A stretch of 64,000 nt of DNA from Sphagnum compactum (GCA_965153455.1 OZ234499.1:9916271-9980270); one strand, 5' to 3'; shown: positions 1 to 18,655, counted from the stretch's first letter. Notes: generated by a model from the sequence alone, not told the origin. Numbers and translations: made by a program.

Positions 1-480
1 ACAATTCAACAAATGGTTTGAATAAAAATTATGAAACAATGTTAATTACCCATATAAGTTATAATTCAAAAATGAAAAGTAAATTTTGGATTAAAACACA
101 TACCCGTGTTTTTTGATTCAAAATCAATAATTCACAAAATAATTTTCTATAAACCACAAAGGATTAGAATTTAAGACATGACTTAGTCACACTTCAATTA
201 AAACACTTTTCTGATACATGAAAAACATAAATAAATAAGTTTTAAAATTTAAGCATAATCATAAATAAATTGTAGATATTATTTGAAAATGAAAGAAAGT
301 GAATTGAGGGGCAGGGGAATATTATAAGAAAACACACCCAAAAAAGAATAAGAAAAAGAAAAAGAAAAGGGAAAACCATCCACACAAAATTCCACAACAC
401 AAATTACAATTTTAGGAACTATTATTTTGTGTAATGAAAAATAGTTTAAAATATTTTAATTAGGTATTTACTTAGCCATT
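1..480. other. AT-rich upstream spacer
   Basis: The sequence is strongly A/T-rich with short A runs. I see no coding potential, no clear repeat unit and no RNA gene. It probably holds the distal promoter of the CDC5 gene that follows. Confidence 0.5.
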
Positions 481-4916
<4,436 letters not shown>

Positions 4917-6184
4917 TACTGGGCCTTGCTCAATTGGGTGCTTAGCAAAATGCTGTGATGTTTTTCATTCTCTCATTGCTTGATCTGTGAGTGGGCTATG
5001 AACTATATATGTGCTGATGGCCTTGTGCAGTATTGGCTTTCTAAGTTGACTTATTTTAGGATCAATTGCTTCTTGAACTGACCAAGTTTCTCAGTCCTGT
5101 GCTCCTTTGCATGCCACTGGACTTCCCCAGGCCTAAAAACCCTAGCATTTGTATCTGTGAAGAGTAATTTCCTGAACAATTTTGCCATGTTTGAGATGCC
5201 ATAGAGGTTAGCAAATCTTCAAGGTTGTAGATGTAGAGGTGGTTACAGATTACCTGACTGCTGAATGAAGGCATACAAGGTTGAAGCTGTAAGATTGCAA
5301 TGGCAGGTTGATATAGCTTGTTCAGGTTGCCCATCCTGGAGGATTACAGCCAAGGTTGTTCATTGGGTAAGCAGCAAACTAACAAACTCTCATTTAGAGA
5401 GAGAAAGTAATCACCTGTCAAATATGGATATTGGTTTAGCTTATTGTCTAATTGATGCCTTAATGGTGGGTACTTATCTGCTCCTCCATTGATGCAAACA
5501 ATTGACTTGACACAAAGGATTTGTGATGTGCTCTTTTTGGATGGCAAAGAATATTCTCACAAGGCAGTGGTTGGATGTCAGAGAAGTTGTACCTTGATAT
5601 GAAGCAAAAAGCTCTTGCTTCTTGATTGTTGATGTGAGTCTTTGTTGCTTGCAATCAACATTGCAACAATGATTTGGTGCAGTCTTGCCTCTGGGATTGT
5701 TCTTCACAATTGGTGATATGCATATGCTTGTGGTTTATGGATGAGTAAGTCTTACACATACTGCATTTGAGGTTCTTGTGAACAGATTTGTCCACAGTTA
5801 CTGAAACAGCAGCAGCTGTGCATCAAAACTCTGCACATAATGTCCATTGCAGGACAAGCATGGAAAGAATTATGAGACATGGCAGTGCAACTTTCCATAC
5901 TCTCTCTCTCATCCTTATGTGGAAGTGTCACTGCAATGGAACGCACCTCTTCTACGAAACAAAATTGTCTCACCTTGCGTTGAACCCTAGAGAGAGCATG
6001 GCGATACATGATACGGAATCTTACAGATATGAAGTAGAAGCAAACAGCACTTGGATTGCGTATCTATTGCACAAGAAGCTGCAGCGATTGTGTTGCGCTC
6101 GATTTCGCACTCGGGTCTTCTTGAAACGCTTCGTCCTTCGGGCAACATGCCACAAAAGAACGCGAGATTGTGAAGCCGGTGGAG
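4917..6184. other. CDC5 3' UTR and upstream region of the EEP gene
   Basis: No convincing exon is visible on either strand. The first few hundred bases are T-rich, as expected for a 3' UTR. A CT-rich stretch at about 5902-5913 and a rise in GC after 6060 suggest that the next gene's leader begins near 6.0-6.1 kb. An ATG at 5999 opens a frame that overlaps the EEP start in another phase. It would act as an overlapping uORF only if transcription starts upstream of it. Confidence 0.4.
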
Positions 6185-7787
6185 ATGGCGGCACCCACGA
6201 GCTTGAGCTTGAAGGTTATGACATTCAATTTGCACAGGGATGTTGCGAGGGCCACGGACGAGGCCAGAAATGTGTGGGAGAATCGCAAGCAGATGTGTGC
6301 GGACCTGGTGATCAAGTATGCTCCAACGATTGTATGCACGCAGGAGGGAATGAAATCGCAGGTAGACGATTTACAGAGCTTGTTGTTAGCAGGCGGCTAC
6401 CAGCAGTTTGGAGTCTCCAAGAAGGGACCTGCGGATCCAGGAGACGAGCATTGCGCCATCTTTTTTGATACAGCGAAAGTGGAGAGAGTCGACGGCGGCA
6501 CATTTTGGTTGTCGGAGTCTCCGGCTGTGCCAGCCAGCGTTTCATGGGGCTCTCCCATCCCTTCCATCTGTACCTGGGCCACCTTCAAGATCAAAGGCTT
6601 GCATCCCCCAGGGTTTTCTTTCCAGGTGTGTGTTTGTGTGTGTGTTGAGATTCATCGTGACGATCATTCTTCCATCGCTCATCTTCGGTGCGTTTGCTAT
6701 CAATTGTAAAGAAATGGAGGCAGTTGTCATGGTGCTTGTTGTGCATCCAGAGAGGGTATCATGGAACCTGATCTGTAAGGCACAATGCTCAGCCTCATTA
6801 CCAAGGATGATTGCTGTCATATGCTCAGCATAAAGACTTGATCAGTGGTCTATTGAATCCTTACCTGTAGGGTGCAATGCTCAACTTCATTGCCATGGAT
6901 GATTGCTGTCATATGCTCAGCACAAAGGATTGATCAATGTCTCGGTCTTTGATAGGAGGAAGTATGTATTCTAGATCTTGCTCTTGATTTCCTTACAGCT
7001 GGAACAATTGCCTCAATGTTTTGATCCCCAATCTTGAGCTGTAAACCCCGAACATTGACTGGAGCAGCTATGAACTCAAAATGTCTGGATTGTAAGTCAT
7101 CATGAGTGTATACTTCAAAATCATCAACATCTAAGCTATATGTGATTTGAATTCAGTGTGTTTTGGGTTGCATTTCAGAATGCAAAGCTGAATATCATTG
7201 GGAGCAATCTTTCTAGTTCCACCCCCCCCCCAAATATGCTTCAAACTCTAAGTCAAAATCAATGTGTATTGCAGATTGTGAACACACACATGGACTACAA
7301 CAGCTCTCATGCCAGGAGACGTGGTGCTCTACTGACATGGCAGCATATTGATTCACTGCCATCTAATCTCCCTGTTGTGTACTGTGGTGGCTTCAATGCA
7401 CTCAAGGAGTCTCGTATGGGGCGTTTCTTGCTAGGCAGGTCACAAGAACATGGGCTTTCAGGGAACTTAAATGATGCATGGGTAACTTGTGCACAGCGAC
7501 GGAATGCCCACTTAGTGCATACGTACCATGGATTTCATGGCAGAAAATGGGGTACTAAAGAGTTTCTGAAGATGCTATTCAGGGCATTTTTTCTGTGTTG
7601 GGATTGGCATAACCAGGATTTGCATGTTGATTGGATCCTGTTCCGGGGCAGCTCCCTTTCTCCCTTCTTGTGTGAAATCATGGATGACAATGTGGCTGGT
7701 CAGTACCCATCTGATCATTACCCTGTCTGCTGCCAATTTACACTTCCCCGGAATGTGAGGCCTGAAGAAGTTGAACCATCTCCTTGA
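6185..7787 (+). CDS. Endonuclease/exonuclease/phosphatase (DNase I-like) family protein, 2 exons
   Basis: Exons 6185-6625 and 7275-7787 join in phase 0 to give 317 residues. The first in-frame ATG is 6185 (MAAPTSLSLKVMTFNLH); an in-frame stop at 6122-6124 rules out a longer start. EEP-fold motifs in order are MTFNLH (12-17), TQEG (52-55, with the metal-binding Glu), NTHMD (150-154), CGGFNAL (184-190), LHVDWIL (263-269) and SDHYP (293-297). These are the strands and loops that bind metal and phosphate in DNase I, Exo III and inositol phosphatases. The usual GDFN is GGFN here, so one catalytic Asp is replaced. No signal peptide is evident. The substrate is unknown; phosphodiester or phosphoester hydrolysis is the family activity. 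AATAAA lies just after the stop (7793-7798). Confidence 0.85.
6773..6940 (+). repeat. Tandem duplication of about 92 bp inside the EEP intron
   Basis: The segment starting CTGTAAGGCACAATGCTCAG at 6773 recurs at 6865 as CTGTAGGGTGCAATGCTCAA. Both copies contain GGATGATTGCTGTCATATGC. The copies differ at scattered bases, so the duplication is not recent. It lies wholly within the 649-bp intron (6626-7274). Confidence 0.75.
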
Positions 7788-10062
7788 TGGGAAATAAACT
7801 CTCAACTTGAAATTATCAAGGCATCCAATCACCTGTATTACTGCTGCAGCCTTAAGCTCTTTTGGAAGAAAGAGCTGCAAGCTATCTTTTCTTGACAGGA
7901 GTTGCTGTAAGAAATGTCATTTGTAGGTCTTAAGGCTCCTGTGGACTTGTTTCCAAATTTGGAATCCCCTGGTCAACATAAAGTTATCATGTAGTCCCCA
8001 ACAGTAACATCAAGAAACACAAGATGGGTAATTACACCATCCAGGAAAGGCTTAGGTACTTTCTGTGTTTTCCTTGGGGTGTGTGTATGAGGTCTTTGCC
8101 ATGTAAGAAATACGTTAACTTTTCTCCAGTACACAGCAAAGGATGACATGAAGTTGCCAAAACAGGGCACTTTCAGTTTTGACCATTTTGAGAAATTTGG
8201 ATTCAATGTGTTTTTAAGCTGTAAACCAGAAAAGAAAGACGAGCAACATCATTCAAAATATGGGAAGTGCTTGGAAGCTTGGCTTTCTTGCTCTATACAT
8301 ATCTCAGGTACTCATGTTTGTCCAAAATCTTGCAGCTACTGTACTGAGATCACAGATACGTTCAGACATAGGTACAGGGCCCAGGACAAACCCTGTACTT
8401 ATTGATCTCCACAAAATGTTATCACAAATGCTAAGACATCTAGTGCACCACCCCCCCATCTTGAGGCTTAAGAGTCTAGGACCTTAAAATGCAGTGGCCC
8501 ACAATGTTAAGCATCAGAGTAGGCACCTAAACATTCAGGATCTTTTGCAGCACCTAGACTGTCAGAGTGTTGTTGGCCATGTATGAGACGAACTGATTTT
8601 GACCTGAAGGGCCAGGCAAGAGAACAAACACAAAACATGAGTATGAACAACCGACATCTTCCTTGATGTCACCTGTGCTCATACCATATAGTTCAACTGC
8701 TAAACGAACAATGAATGCCAGCCAATATGTCACCTTTGTTTGTACACAATGGGTAGGAAATATTGAACAAAAACAATGGATAACATCAGGTTCCCCATGG
8801 AGCTTCTAATTCTGTTGCTGCAGAATTCATGGTAACCTGTTGCAAAACACTCTTCTATCCAATCATGTTCAATGCATTGGTATGTCTCATGATCCCCCTA
8901 ACATATGATATCTCAGAAGCCTAAGATGCTCACCACACCAACCAAGCTGAGGCAATTTGAAGATACAGCCAAAAAGTAAGTAATCAAGACAGGCTTAACT
9001 GCTGAGAGGTCAAATTGCACAGATCAACCTTGTAAAAAACACAAAGGAATCATTTATGTGACCATGGCAAAAAGGAACACATTTGTTGTGCTGGCCAGTC
9101 CAATGTGCCACATGGCTTTAACAGCCAACCTTCTTGTTGGTAAAACATTTCTTGTTGCTCAAATGTGTACAACAGATACATGGACTGTACAGAGTGTGTG
9201 GTTGATCTGTTATCTTTGTGCTAGGATTGGTGCAGTTTGATGACTGTTAATATTCTGGAATTTGTTTAATCTGGATTATTTGTAAATAACACATGAATAG
9301 TTCCTATGTTCCTGTGTGTGTGTGTGCATTTCAGTGAGAGACTTTCAGTAAGAGGAAGGTAAGGGGCAGTGTAAGGAAAAGTGTCCAATGAGAAAGAGCA
9401 CTAAAACTTGGTGCAGCAAGGGATGATATTCTTCTCTTGTCCAGTGTCGGCACTGGGTTGAAAACAAAACCTCCGTACTGCTTCGGCTGCAATTTGGCAC
9501 CAGTAGTTTGAAGTCCACAGGCAACAGTTTACGGTGCTCCATGGAAACATAGCACCCATCTGACAGCACCCCAACATCTGGATGTGAAGAAAAAACCATA
9601 AGCAATGAATATCCTAGAGATCACTGTTTTCCCCCAATACTTCCATTGCAGCATACCAACATCACACCATGACAAGTCTGTGATTGGAGAGGCCATCTTC
9701 TTTGCAGCATACCCACGACTGTTCAACACCTGTGTCTATGGCCACCTCTTTTACTTCCCTCAGCTACAAGTTAACCAATCTATCATATACTTTAGCCATT
9801 AACCATAAACAGATATGGTAGCCTGTTATGGATAGCAAGTACCTGGCATTTAGTACGCATGGAGCAACTTCTCCTTCAAAACCACCAGCATGCCGAATGG
9901 TGAGAGCCTCCAACTAGATCAAGTCAGCAGATGCTAAACGTGACGAATGCTGAACCCAAAAAGCCTGTCTGGAGTACTCCTTGAAATCCAAGAATTGACA
10001 AATTGTGGGAATAGATCTTCTAATTGGGAAAGTAATATCTGCTCCACCAATAATTAGGTATG
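7788..10062. other. Convergent spacer between EEP and kinesin genes
   Basis: Both neighbouring genes end here, so the interval should hold two 3' UTRs. It is less AT-rich than the later spacers. Short open frames on both strands (for example 9345-9605 and 9605-9802) show no recognisable motif. A short TG repeat lies at about 9313-9325. I see no further gene. Confidence 0.4.
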
Positions 10063-13000
10063 CTACTTCCAATCAGTCATGTTCCGTTGCCAGATCTGCC
10101 GTGTGCCACCACTCAGGGAATGGTCACCCTTGGATTTGCGCCGTTCAACTGGAGCTCTCACTTTACTTCCAAGAGCAATTTGTCCATCAATTGGCTCTGG
10201 TGTGCTGAAATTGACTTTAGAGGAAGCAACATCTACCAACCCCACCCCTGTTTCAGGCATTACAAGTTTCCAGATCTGCCCTTGTGGCGCAGTTGGCATT
10301 GCTGATACACTGAGAACGGTAGGAGAAGTTTCATTAACATGAATTGCTGGAGTTGTAGGGAGCACTTGAAAAGAGGCTGAGTGTCCATTAGGCAACAACT
10401 TGCTACTGGTGAATGCAGGCACAGTAGAGTTGTTTCGACTTGGCAACTGTCTTAAGTCTGAAGCTTCAAAAGGGGCAGATGTTCTTCTTAGATCCTTTGG
10501 ATCTGTGGTCTCATTTGGAATTGATGATCTCAAGATTTTTGGATCTGTGATGTCAATATACCCCATGTGTGCTTTACCACCATTGTAGAATGCTGGATTG
10601 CTTCGATCCATCCCTCTCTTCAGATCTTGGAGCTCACTATCTATGCGAGACAGTTCCTGTAGGAGGTCAAAACAAGGAGCTATCAATTTTCCTGTAGAAC
10701 AAGCTTTCCAACTCAGAGAACATGAACAGTACAACTTAAAGCAGCATGCCCACAGCAGCAATGAAAACTGAACATGCTATATGGGAACCTCACAAAAGCA
10801 ATCTCTGCAGTATGATCTTCTCCTGTTTTCTGTGTAAAAGCATGTGAAGGTGACAACATGATTGTTTCAGCACAAGTAATGTTCAATACCACTACACCAT
10901 CTGAGGTCAGCTGCAGGGATACAGATCATCAGCATTCCCTATCAGAAGACCTCTGCACAATAGAATTGTAGTCACAAATTTAAGCACGCCAGTGCCTTAC
11001 CCTGCGAAGTGACTCATTATCAATTGCCTGATGGGAACCTTCATGAAACCTATCTTGGTGATACTTCTCTTGAGACTCATGCCAGCAGTGATCAGAATCT
11101 TCACTGTCACTCCCTTCACTCCCTGCATCAACTCCTGTGGTGCTTCCATCCCATTCTCTTGACCAGTGGTGTTGCCGACTCTCAGCTGACCGTGGTCTTC
11201 TCCGAACCCTTGGTGGGGTCAGGACTTTTGGGCCTGGTACTGCTGGCAGAGATGAACCATTTGCTGTGTATCCACCATAATTGGAATGATCTTGGCTGAC
11301 ACTGTTTCTTCCTGGACAGGCACTTTCCACTGGCCATGGGTTCCTTGGTGCCCTAAGTCTGTCAGGAGAATAAAACCCCATGCTCTCACCATTTGATTGA
11401 CCAAGCCCAACTCCTTCAGTTCTTGCAGTGTCTGGTGCAGTCTTGGGAACGAAGGCTTGAGCTCCAGGGGGGGGACTTTCACCTAACTGTGCATGCCCTC
11501 CACTCTCTTGTATATTAACACCCTTCCAATCATCACTCACAGTCTTTGGACAACAAGCAACATTATCAAGCTCTTCACGCCCAAGTCGGTTTCCCCAATT
11601 TCTGTACTCCGGGGTGCTAATTGCATCAGAACCAGTTTGTAGTTGCCCTAAGGATGGAAATCTGGCACTTGTAGCTGCAGCCAGGGTTGGCTGTGACTTA
11701 TGCAAGGCTGGAATTGGGGTAGCTGATGTGTATGTCCTTCCTGTTATTACTGATGGCATTATTCCCTCCTCTATCATGATACCCTGTTGGGCGGCTATCT
11801 CTAGAATTTGGTCATGATTCAGTCCAGAGCATTCAAGGACTGACCACAAATTGCTAAGAGCTTCACGCTGATCATTTATAACTTGATCTCTTATGGCCAT
11901 TTGAAACTGGAGCTCCATATTAGTCATACCCTGGACATTGCAGAAAACCTCCACGTTAGACTTTGACTGCTAAATGGACATACTCTTTGAAACTTGCTTA
12001 TCTTTCTTGCCAATGCTCTCTTTCAGTGTGTAAATTGGGTTGTAGCAGATCGTGAGCTCTTATTACCAACTACTGACAAATTGTTTCAAGTTTTGCACAT
12101 GAACTTACCAGCAGCCTATACTGGCTAAGGATGCGCAAGAATGTTTTATTCCGGTCACTATCAATAGCTTCATCAATGAGTCGTTGCAGCTCCTTGCGCT
12201 GAGCCTCATTACATTCTATATCCTGTCACACCATTTGCACGATGTAAGGACCTCTAAGAACCCTATATCAAAGATTCATACCTGCAACAATGTATAACCC
12301 TGTATACTACAGAAAGCATTATTGAGAGTACCAACAACTTCAAAGACAGTTTCTTAATTTCTTGGATTAGTGGCAGTGTTTTTTTTTTCAAATTCCTCAA
12401 GTAGGTGCACTGGCTAGGATCCTCAGCATTAATTAGCAGTAAATGGCGACTGTCCTGGTGGACTAGTAGATCTTTTTTGGAATCCTGCCTAGTTCTGGCG
12501 ACCTACAGGAACACCCTGTCTAAATCTGGCGACTTCTAAGTTTTTGTAGTCAAGATATGGCCAAAAAAAAAATTAATCTCAAAAATCCTTTGTTGGATTC
12601 GCCAGCCCTTTTTTTGGTCACCAGGTTGCGAAAATTCACCAAAAAAAAAAACACTGATCAGTGGGGTTTAGGGTTGAGGGTTTATGGAACCCTAAACCAT
12701 GTACCAACTTTTGCTTATTCACACTGGACTTGTACCCAAAACAAATCATGGGTTCTTCTGGGTATGACAAATCTCTGAATCAATTTCTTGCCACTGCCAG
12801 AGATTCTGTGCAAGCTGTACCACAGCAGTGATATGCTGCAGGGTATGGATCCCTCTTCTTTGCCATAATGAACAACTAACCCAGGTCAACTATGAGTTTG
12901 AATGAACACCTATCAGCATTACAGAAAACAATAATGACGGTGAAAGATCTTGACTTGACTTACATCAAGTTTTCAGGTTGCAATTTTGTTCATTTCTAAA

Positions 13001-16000
13001 AGGGGGACCAACATCTGAGGAAGACAGCTGACTACACAATAATTTTCAGTACCTGGCGATAGTGGGCCCCTGCCTCATCATTGTCTCGAATGTTGTCTAA
13101 TACTACCTGCCGTCTCTCTACAAGCTCTTCATCCTTCTCACCATTTCTCCGGAACTGATCCTGCACATACCAGTTCACCTTTGCTAACCTTAGTGCTTTG
13201 CACACCATAAATACAGACCATGGTACTCAGTCCAATGAGGCTGGATTAGCCATCAAGCTAATGAAGACAAATCCACTGATAAGCACAAGAAGTTCAAGAT
13301 CCGACCTTGGAAGGGTATGCTTGCCCAGCATATACATTGTAAAAGGTATAACACAAGCTTCAAGATGCGGGAACAGGTGAAGAACTGGACAGTTAAGAGC
13401 TTGGAACAGGAATCTGACTTGAATTACAGGCAACAAAAGAAAAGAATACTAGAAGCAACAGGGCCAAAGGTAAATCAACTCACTGGATCCGCAATCATCT
13501 CATCAAGTTGTTGAAGCTCCAACCTGTTGTGTAAATTCATGTCCTCTAGCTCAAACAGTGCTTTTTGCAAGTTGATTCTCTCCTCAACATTCTCATTGAT
13601 GTCATGACTCAAGACATCCAACCATGAGAGTTCATCATCTGCAGATTTTTCCTTTTCAGGATTGCGTGCACTCAGCTGAGACTCTTTATCTGCAAGCTCC
13701 CTTCGTAGTTGACTGACCTCCACCTGATCACAAATCACCCATCAATCTTAGCGGAAGCATGGAAAAAGATCAGAATGAGCAGGGAAAGCAAGAATTCCAG
13801 AAGAAGTGCAAGTACCAATGCTTATTTATCATAAGTTGACACACAGAGAGGAGATAAGCATGTGCCAGATCAATATAGCTGTGTTAAGCATCAAGCCAAT
13901 GCACAAAGTGGTTGGGAACCCTGGCTGCCTTGCAAGTGGTTGCCAGTTCACTCCACCACTAAAAATACTAGATATTACCTACTACAAAAAAACCCAGCTA
14001 TAGTAAGGTCACAAGCTAAACCAGTGACCAAAAATCCACATTGTTCAAGGGGGGTCAAACCTTGGGGGAGCACAATAGGCTGATAAGGTGATCAGAAGTG
14101 ACCACCTTCAAAAGGAGGTAGTAACCATTAAAAGGGTGAAGAGCCACTAGTTCATGCTTTCCTAACAAACAACATCTCTCCCTATTCTTTTTCCTTCTCT
14201 AAAGCTGTGATGGTAGCAGATAGAAGAGGCCAGTTCTTGGTTCAGCAAATGCCAGTCATGTTGATGTTCTACCTCAAACTACTGCCATTCTGGGAATTAT
14301 GAACATTGACAAGCAATCGAATCATGTGGAGGTGATACAACACAAGCAAGTGACAAAATTCTGAACACTCCCCAAAACCAATTTGCTTATGACCTGCGCT
14401 TAAGGAATACTCAAAGTACCTAGATGGCTTCACTCAAAAGAGTCATACCTGGAGATTGTCTATCATTCGTTGGTAGTCTGCGACATGAGCATCCACTGTA
14501 CCAACATTTGTCTGCAAATCAGGAGAAAAGGCCAAGGCACAGGTCAACAGAAGAAGCAGTAAATTCTTATGCTAAACCATGTGACATAATTTCACTCTCA
14601 TCTTCCAGTAAAACACTCCCTGGACTTTCAAAACCACTGACCACAGTTACACTGCTCCATTGATTTGTAGGTATGATACAACTTGAGTCATACACTACTC
14701 AAGTACAAGGGAAACAAGAGTGTGAACAAGATGGAGACAGCTTTGACTGCATGTAGGGAGGAATAATTTCTCAAGCTAAGCAATGAAACTAAATGTTGAT
14801 AAATTTGAAAAGATTTCTTGCAAGACCAAGGTGGGTATCATATAGCAACAGTCTGAGAAACATATTCTGAATACAATGGTGATGCAACCTCAATGGACTT
14901 GATACAAAAGCAATAAAATGCACCCAATTTCACTAGAACATAAGCCATCTTCTTCAGTGCACATGCTCCTTCTTCAGTGCCCCACACTTTCTTAGCACAG
15001 GGTAATCAGTACACAGGAGAAGAAACTCTTTCAATCTTAACACACAGGTCTTTAGTGTACAAACATGAGAGTTTATACAGAAGAAATTGTGTACCTGAAT
15101 GTGGGTCTTGATCTCTTTTGCCCTATCTGCATATTTGAGAGTATTTGTAGTGTGGTGGTATTGATCAGCGCTTGACGAGACTGTTGCCAGCATAATAGTG
15201 CGTGAATTGCCACTCAATCCATCCTTTAATAATCTTGTCAACTTGCTGCATGACAAAAGAGCTAATCTATTAGAACAAAGACAAAAATATTTTGCTACCA
15301 TATATCCAGGCTCTCTCCAAGAGTCCACCATCCTTAACAATTAAGATTAAAGTAGGCAACAATAAGCACTCTGTGACCAACAAGTCTTCAGTGGAGTGCG
15401 CATCAGTGCTGTACGTACACATCAAAACAACCACTGCATCAAGCTAGAAGAGCATGCAGAATGCCCCAAAAACCATTGCAGTTTCACATTCAGATACACT
15501 TTCTCAGTTACAAACCTGTTACGGTACGGAACATAAGCAAGACCTTTCTTCTGCTGCTTTCCAAGAGCATTAATGCAGTTTGCTAAAGCCAACAGTGACT
15601 TGTTGATGTTGGCACCATCCCTTAGCTTTTGTCCAGCATTGTTTGTCTCTGATGCTCTTTCACTGCAGTTAAAAAATAAGAAAACCAAAACAATATCTGA
15701 CTGTAAGAGGTACTAGCAACATGTCAAAGAGCACATGATTTCCATACAAACAAGCAGGTGAACAACCCTATCAAGGGAAGCCTGAAGGAGAACAAACAAA
15801 CAGTAATCATCAATTGAGTGCAAGAAAAGATTTCAAAAAACTCTCTACAGGCCACAAATTTGGACTACTAAAGAAGAACTACATTCCAAATCTCTCTCTT
15901 CAAGACAGAAATCTGCACTACTTCAAAATTGGCGATAGCTTGATTGCATGTCAACTAGTTACTCACAACCACAGCATTGTTGTATAGTGGATGTCCCAAA

Positions 16001-18655
16001 CTATTGCCTACCCACCATCAACGCAGTTTCAAGTAGTGCAGAACAGATGAACCATAACATGAGCCACTAAAGTTTATGCAAGACAAAAAGTGTAGTAAAC
16101 AGACACACCCACCTGCCAGCAAGATCCACTAATGCCAGCTTGCCACGCAAGATTTGAGAGCGATATTGATTCCGCTGCTTTCTTTTTACAATAATCTCCA
16201 AGACTGCATGAGAACTGAAATGGGTGCAAATCAACCAACCATTCCTGTTTGTCAGTACTTGATAAGAGTGTTCTAAAAGGGCACATGGTACCACCCTTGA
16301 GACTTTGTTAGTCTTGGCTCACTCCAAAATCAAAGGAGTCGCAAGACAGGTCATTAGAGCTGCAACATAGCTCAAGTTATGATTTTGGGTGCATCTGCCC
16401 TGCCCTGATCCCAACAGAACTTTGCTCAAGAAATTCAGTAGCATGTTCACCAAAGAACTTGTTGTACATCCAGAATCAGAAAAAGAGAGAGCCAAGAATT
16501 TTTCTCATAAGGCAAATGACACTAACCGTGATGAGGTGGCATTGGCATCAGTGCTTTCTGTTTTTCGTCGTGCATTCCCTTGAGTGAGGAGTTCCAGAAT
16601 CTTCTCAGCTGTTGTCACCTGGTTCAATATAACCATCATATTAGGACTCTTGGATAATGACAAAAGGAAGCCCTTCTGGAGATCCCTACACTACCAGATG
16701 GCATGAAAACATAACTAGTATGGTCTTAGTGGAAAGATGCCAAATGTCCTGAATGTCATCAAGCCTCCCAACAAATGCCACCAGATTCATAGCCTGTGAT
16801 TATAGAGAGTGCTCCAATGAGAAACCTAACAGTTGTGTAGACTTCATATACCTAGAGCTGACCCTGATGTCCATTTTCTCTCTGTGGCTATTAGGATAAC
16901 TACATGTGACAAGCATGGAGTGTACAACACAGTATCTTCCTTGGAAGCAGGCTCTAGATTTGAGAAACTTCAAGTGCCCATATATTGGAACTGCAAAACC
17001 ATCAAATCTTTCAAAAGTCCATAGTCCTGTCTAAGTCAAACCTGGATGCGCTTCAGCCCTGCAACAGTGATCCCTTGGTCTGGATCCTCTCGCAGTTCCA
17101 AATGCCCTGAAGATCTCTCCAACAAGTCATAAATGACCTGCAAAAGGAAAAAGAGCACATTATAAGTCCAACTTAAGGAAATTATTGTAGGACATTTGTT
17201 CTTGTTTGTTTCTGACAGGGGTATGGGTCTTCCTCATCCTCTTCTGCAAATACTACTACATAATCTGTTGGGATCTACATTGTCTATCCTCACTTTTCAA
17301 ATAAATTTCAGCTTCATCTCTAAATTTATATAATGTGGAAAGGTTCCTTCTACTAAGATAAGGAACCAGAACATTTGCTTATGAGAATATTGAGAGATAT
17401 GAATATTATTTACCTCATTATAAACTTCAAGATAGGAGCAAGTAACTTCAAATTCATAGTCAGCTTCTTGCTTCGAAATGAGGGCGAATATAGACTGCAA
17501 GCTGAGGACCATAAGACCTGGATCCTCTGGTGTTCCAGCCATTGTATGAGTCTTCCCACTGCCATGCAAAGAAGGAGCAATCTCAATTCCCAACTGAGTA
17601 GCAAGGCTACAACCGAATGCCACACAGCAATAGAATGTCACACATCCAAAAGATAATCTTCATGCAAAGACTGCAGTTGTTACTCCACAAAAGGTCCTGG
17701 TTTGCCTCCATGTAGTTGTATCATATATTGAAAATCATGCATGTAGGAGTGGACCATCAAGGACAAGTAACAGTCAAGCACAAAGACAGCCTTCACTCTT
17801 AACAGAATAGAATGTGCTTGAGCTGCCAGTAAACAGGTCCAGGGAACTTCACAGGGCTGTTGAATTCCCACCCAGTGCTGTGTTTGTCCATTCATACCTC
17901 CCTGTAGCTCCATAGGCAAAGATAGTGGCATTAAGGCCCCGCACAACCCCTTCAACCATAGATCCCATAGTGACTTTGTAAACATCCTGCCAGGTGACAC
18001 AGAAGTTCAGACAGAAAATTGTAATAAGCCTCCAGATAAGGACTGAAAAACAGAGACAAAGAAATACATGAAAGGGAAGAACTAATTTGAAATGAGATAT
18101 GATACAAGCAGTATGAACAGGGGGCGAAAGAGTGAGTTTTAGCTGAACAAGATGCCATCAACTGTATTGAGGAATGAGTCATGTTATGACTAATAAAGTG
18201 AGTACCTCATTTGTTGCCTCTGCACCAAATGCAACATCATAGGCATACTTCTTTTCTTTGCTTCGTCCCTGCACACGATCTAGGTACTCCTTTGAAACAT
18301 CTGGATCAAGCACTACAACCACCTGAAGGCCAAAACATGGAATAATCTCAGAGAGTGGAAGCAGATGAAATGCTCTGTTTCTTGAGCATGCATTATGTAG
18401 GAACCAACATCCAACTTTGTGTAATGGTTCCAGACCAAGCAGGGGAGGCCTTCCAGAGTGTTGCCATTAGCACTCAGAGAGGTCAAATCTGAGTGCAGAA
18501 GGTGAACTTCCGAGCAGCACAGAGGTGAGAGGATAACTTGAAATTCTCCATGGTAATGTTGTGCTGACCTTGCCTTCAACAACTCGAAGAATGTCCCGAC
18601 TTTTGAGCTTTTCCTTTGCTGTAAGAGGACGGCATCGTACAGCTACCTGTGGCAT
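10063..18655 (-). CDS. Kinesin-8 family motor protein (KIF18/Kip3 type), 15 coding exons
   Basis: Exons in transcript order: 18655-18569, 18322-18206, 17986-17898, 17558-17414, 17137-17042, 16618-16527, 16214-16113, 15662-15516, 15245-15095, 14511-14449, 13723-13484, 13160-13053, 12222-12109, 11930-11001, 10656-10063. All use GT-AG with consistent phases, giving about 1,024 residues from the ATG at 18655. The motor starts at VAVRCRPL. It has the P-loop GATGSGKTHT (about 95-104), switch I NATSSRSH (204-211), switch II LVDLAGSE (237-244) and [20 protein letters not shown]. Kinesin-8 hallmarks follow: [20 protein letters not shown], then [12 protein letters not shown], a coiled coil, and [16 protein letters not shown]. 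The tail is disordered, Ser/Pro/Gly-rich and basic. Kinesin-8s are plus-end motors that limit microtubule length in spindle and phragmoplast. The start is uncertain: CCACAG just before the VAVRC codons could be a splice acceptor, so an extra upstream exon is possible. Confidence 0.92.

Noticed and set aside
5788-6468. Plus-strand frame of 226 codons overlapping the EEP start
   Set aside because: Its second half is the EEP exon read in the wrong frame, and the first half has no motif.
9605-9802. Plus-strand frame containing HHDKSVIGEAIFFAAYPRLF
   Set aside because: No homologue recognised and no flanking exons; probably 3' UTR or spacer of the convergent genes.
12420-12700. Possible insertion in the kinesin intron with repeated CTGGCGAC phrases
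   Set aside because: Only three short, unevenly spaced matches; no terminal repeats or target duplication could be seen.
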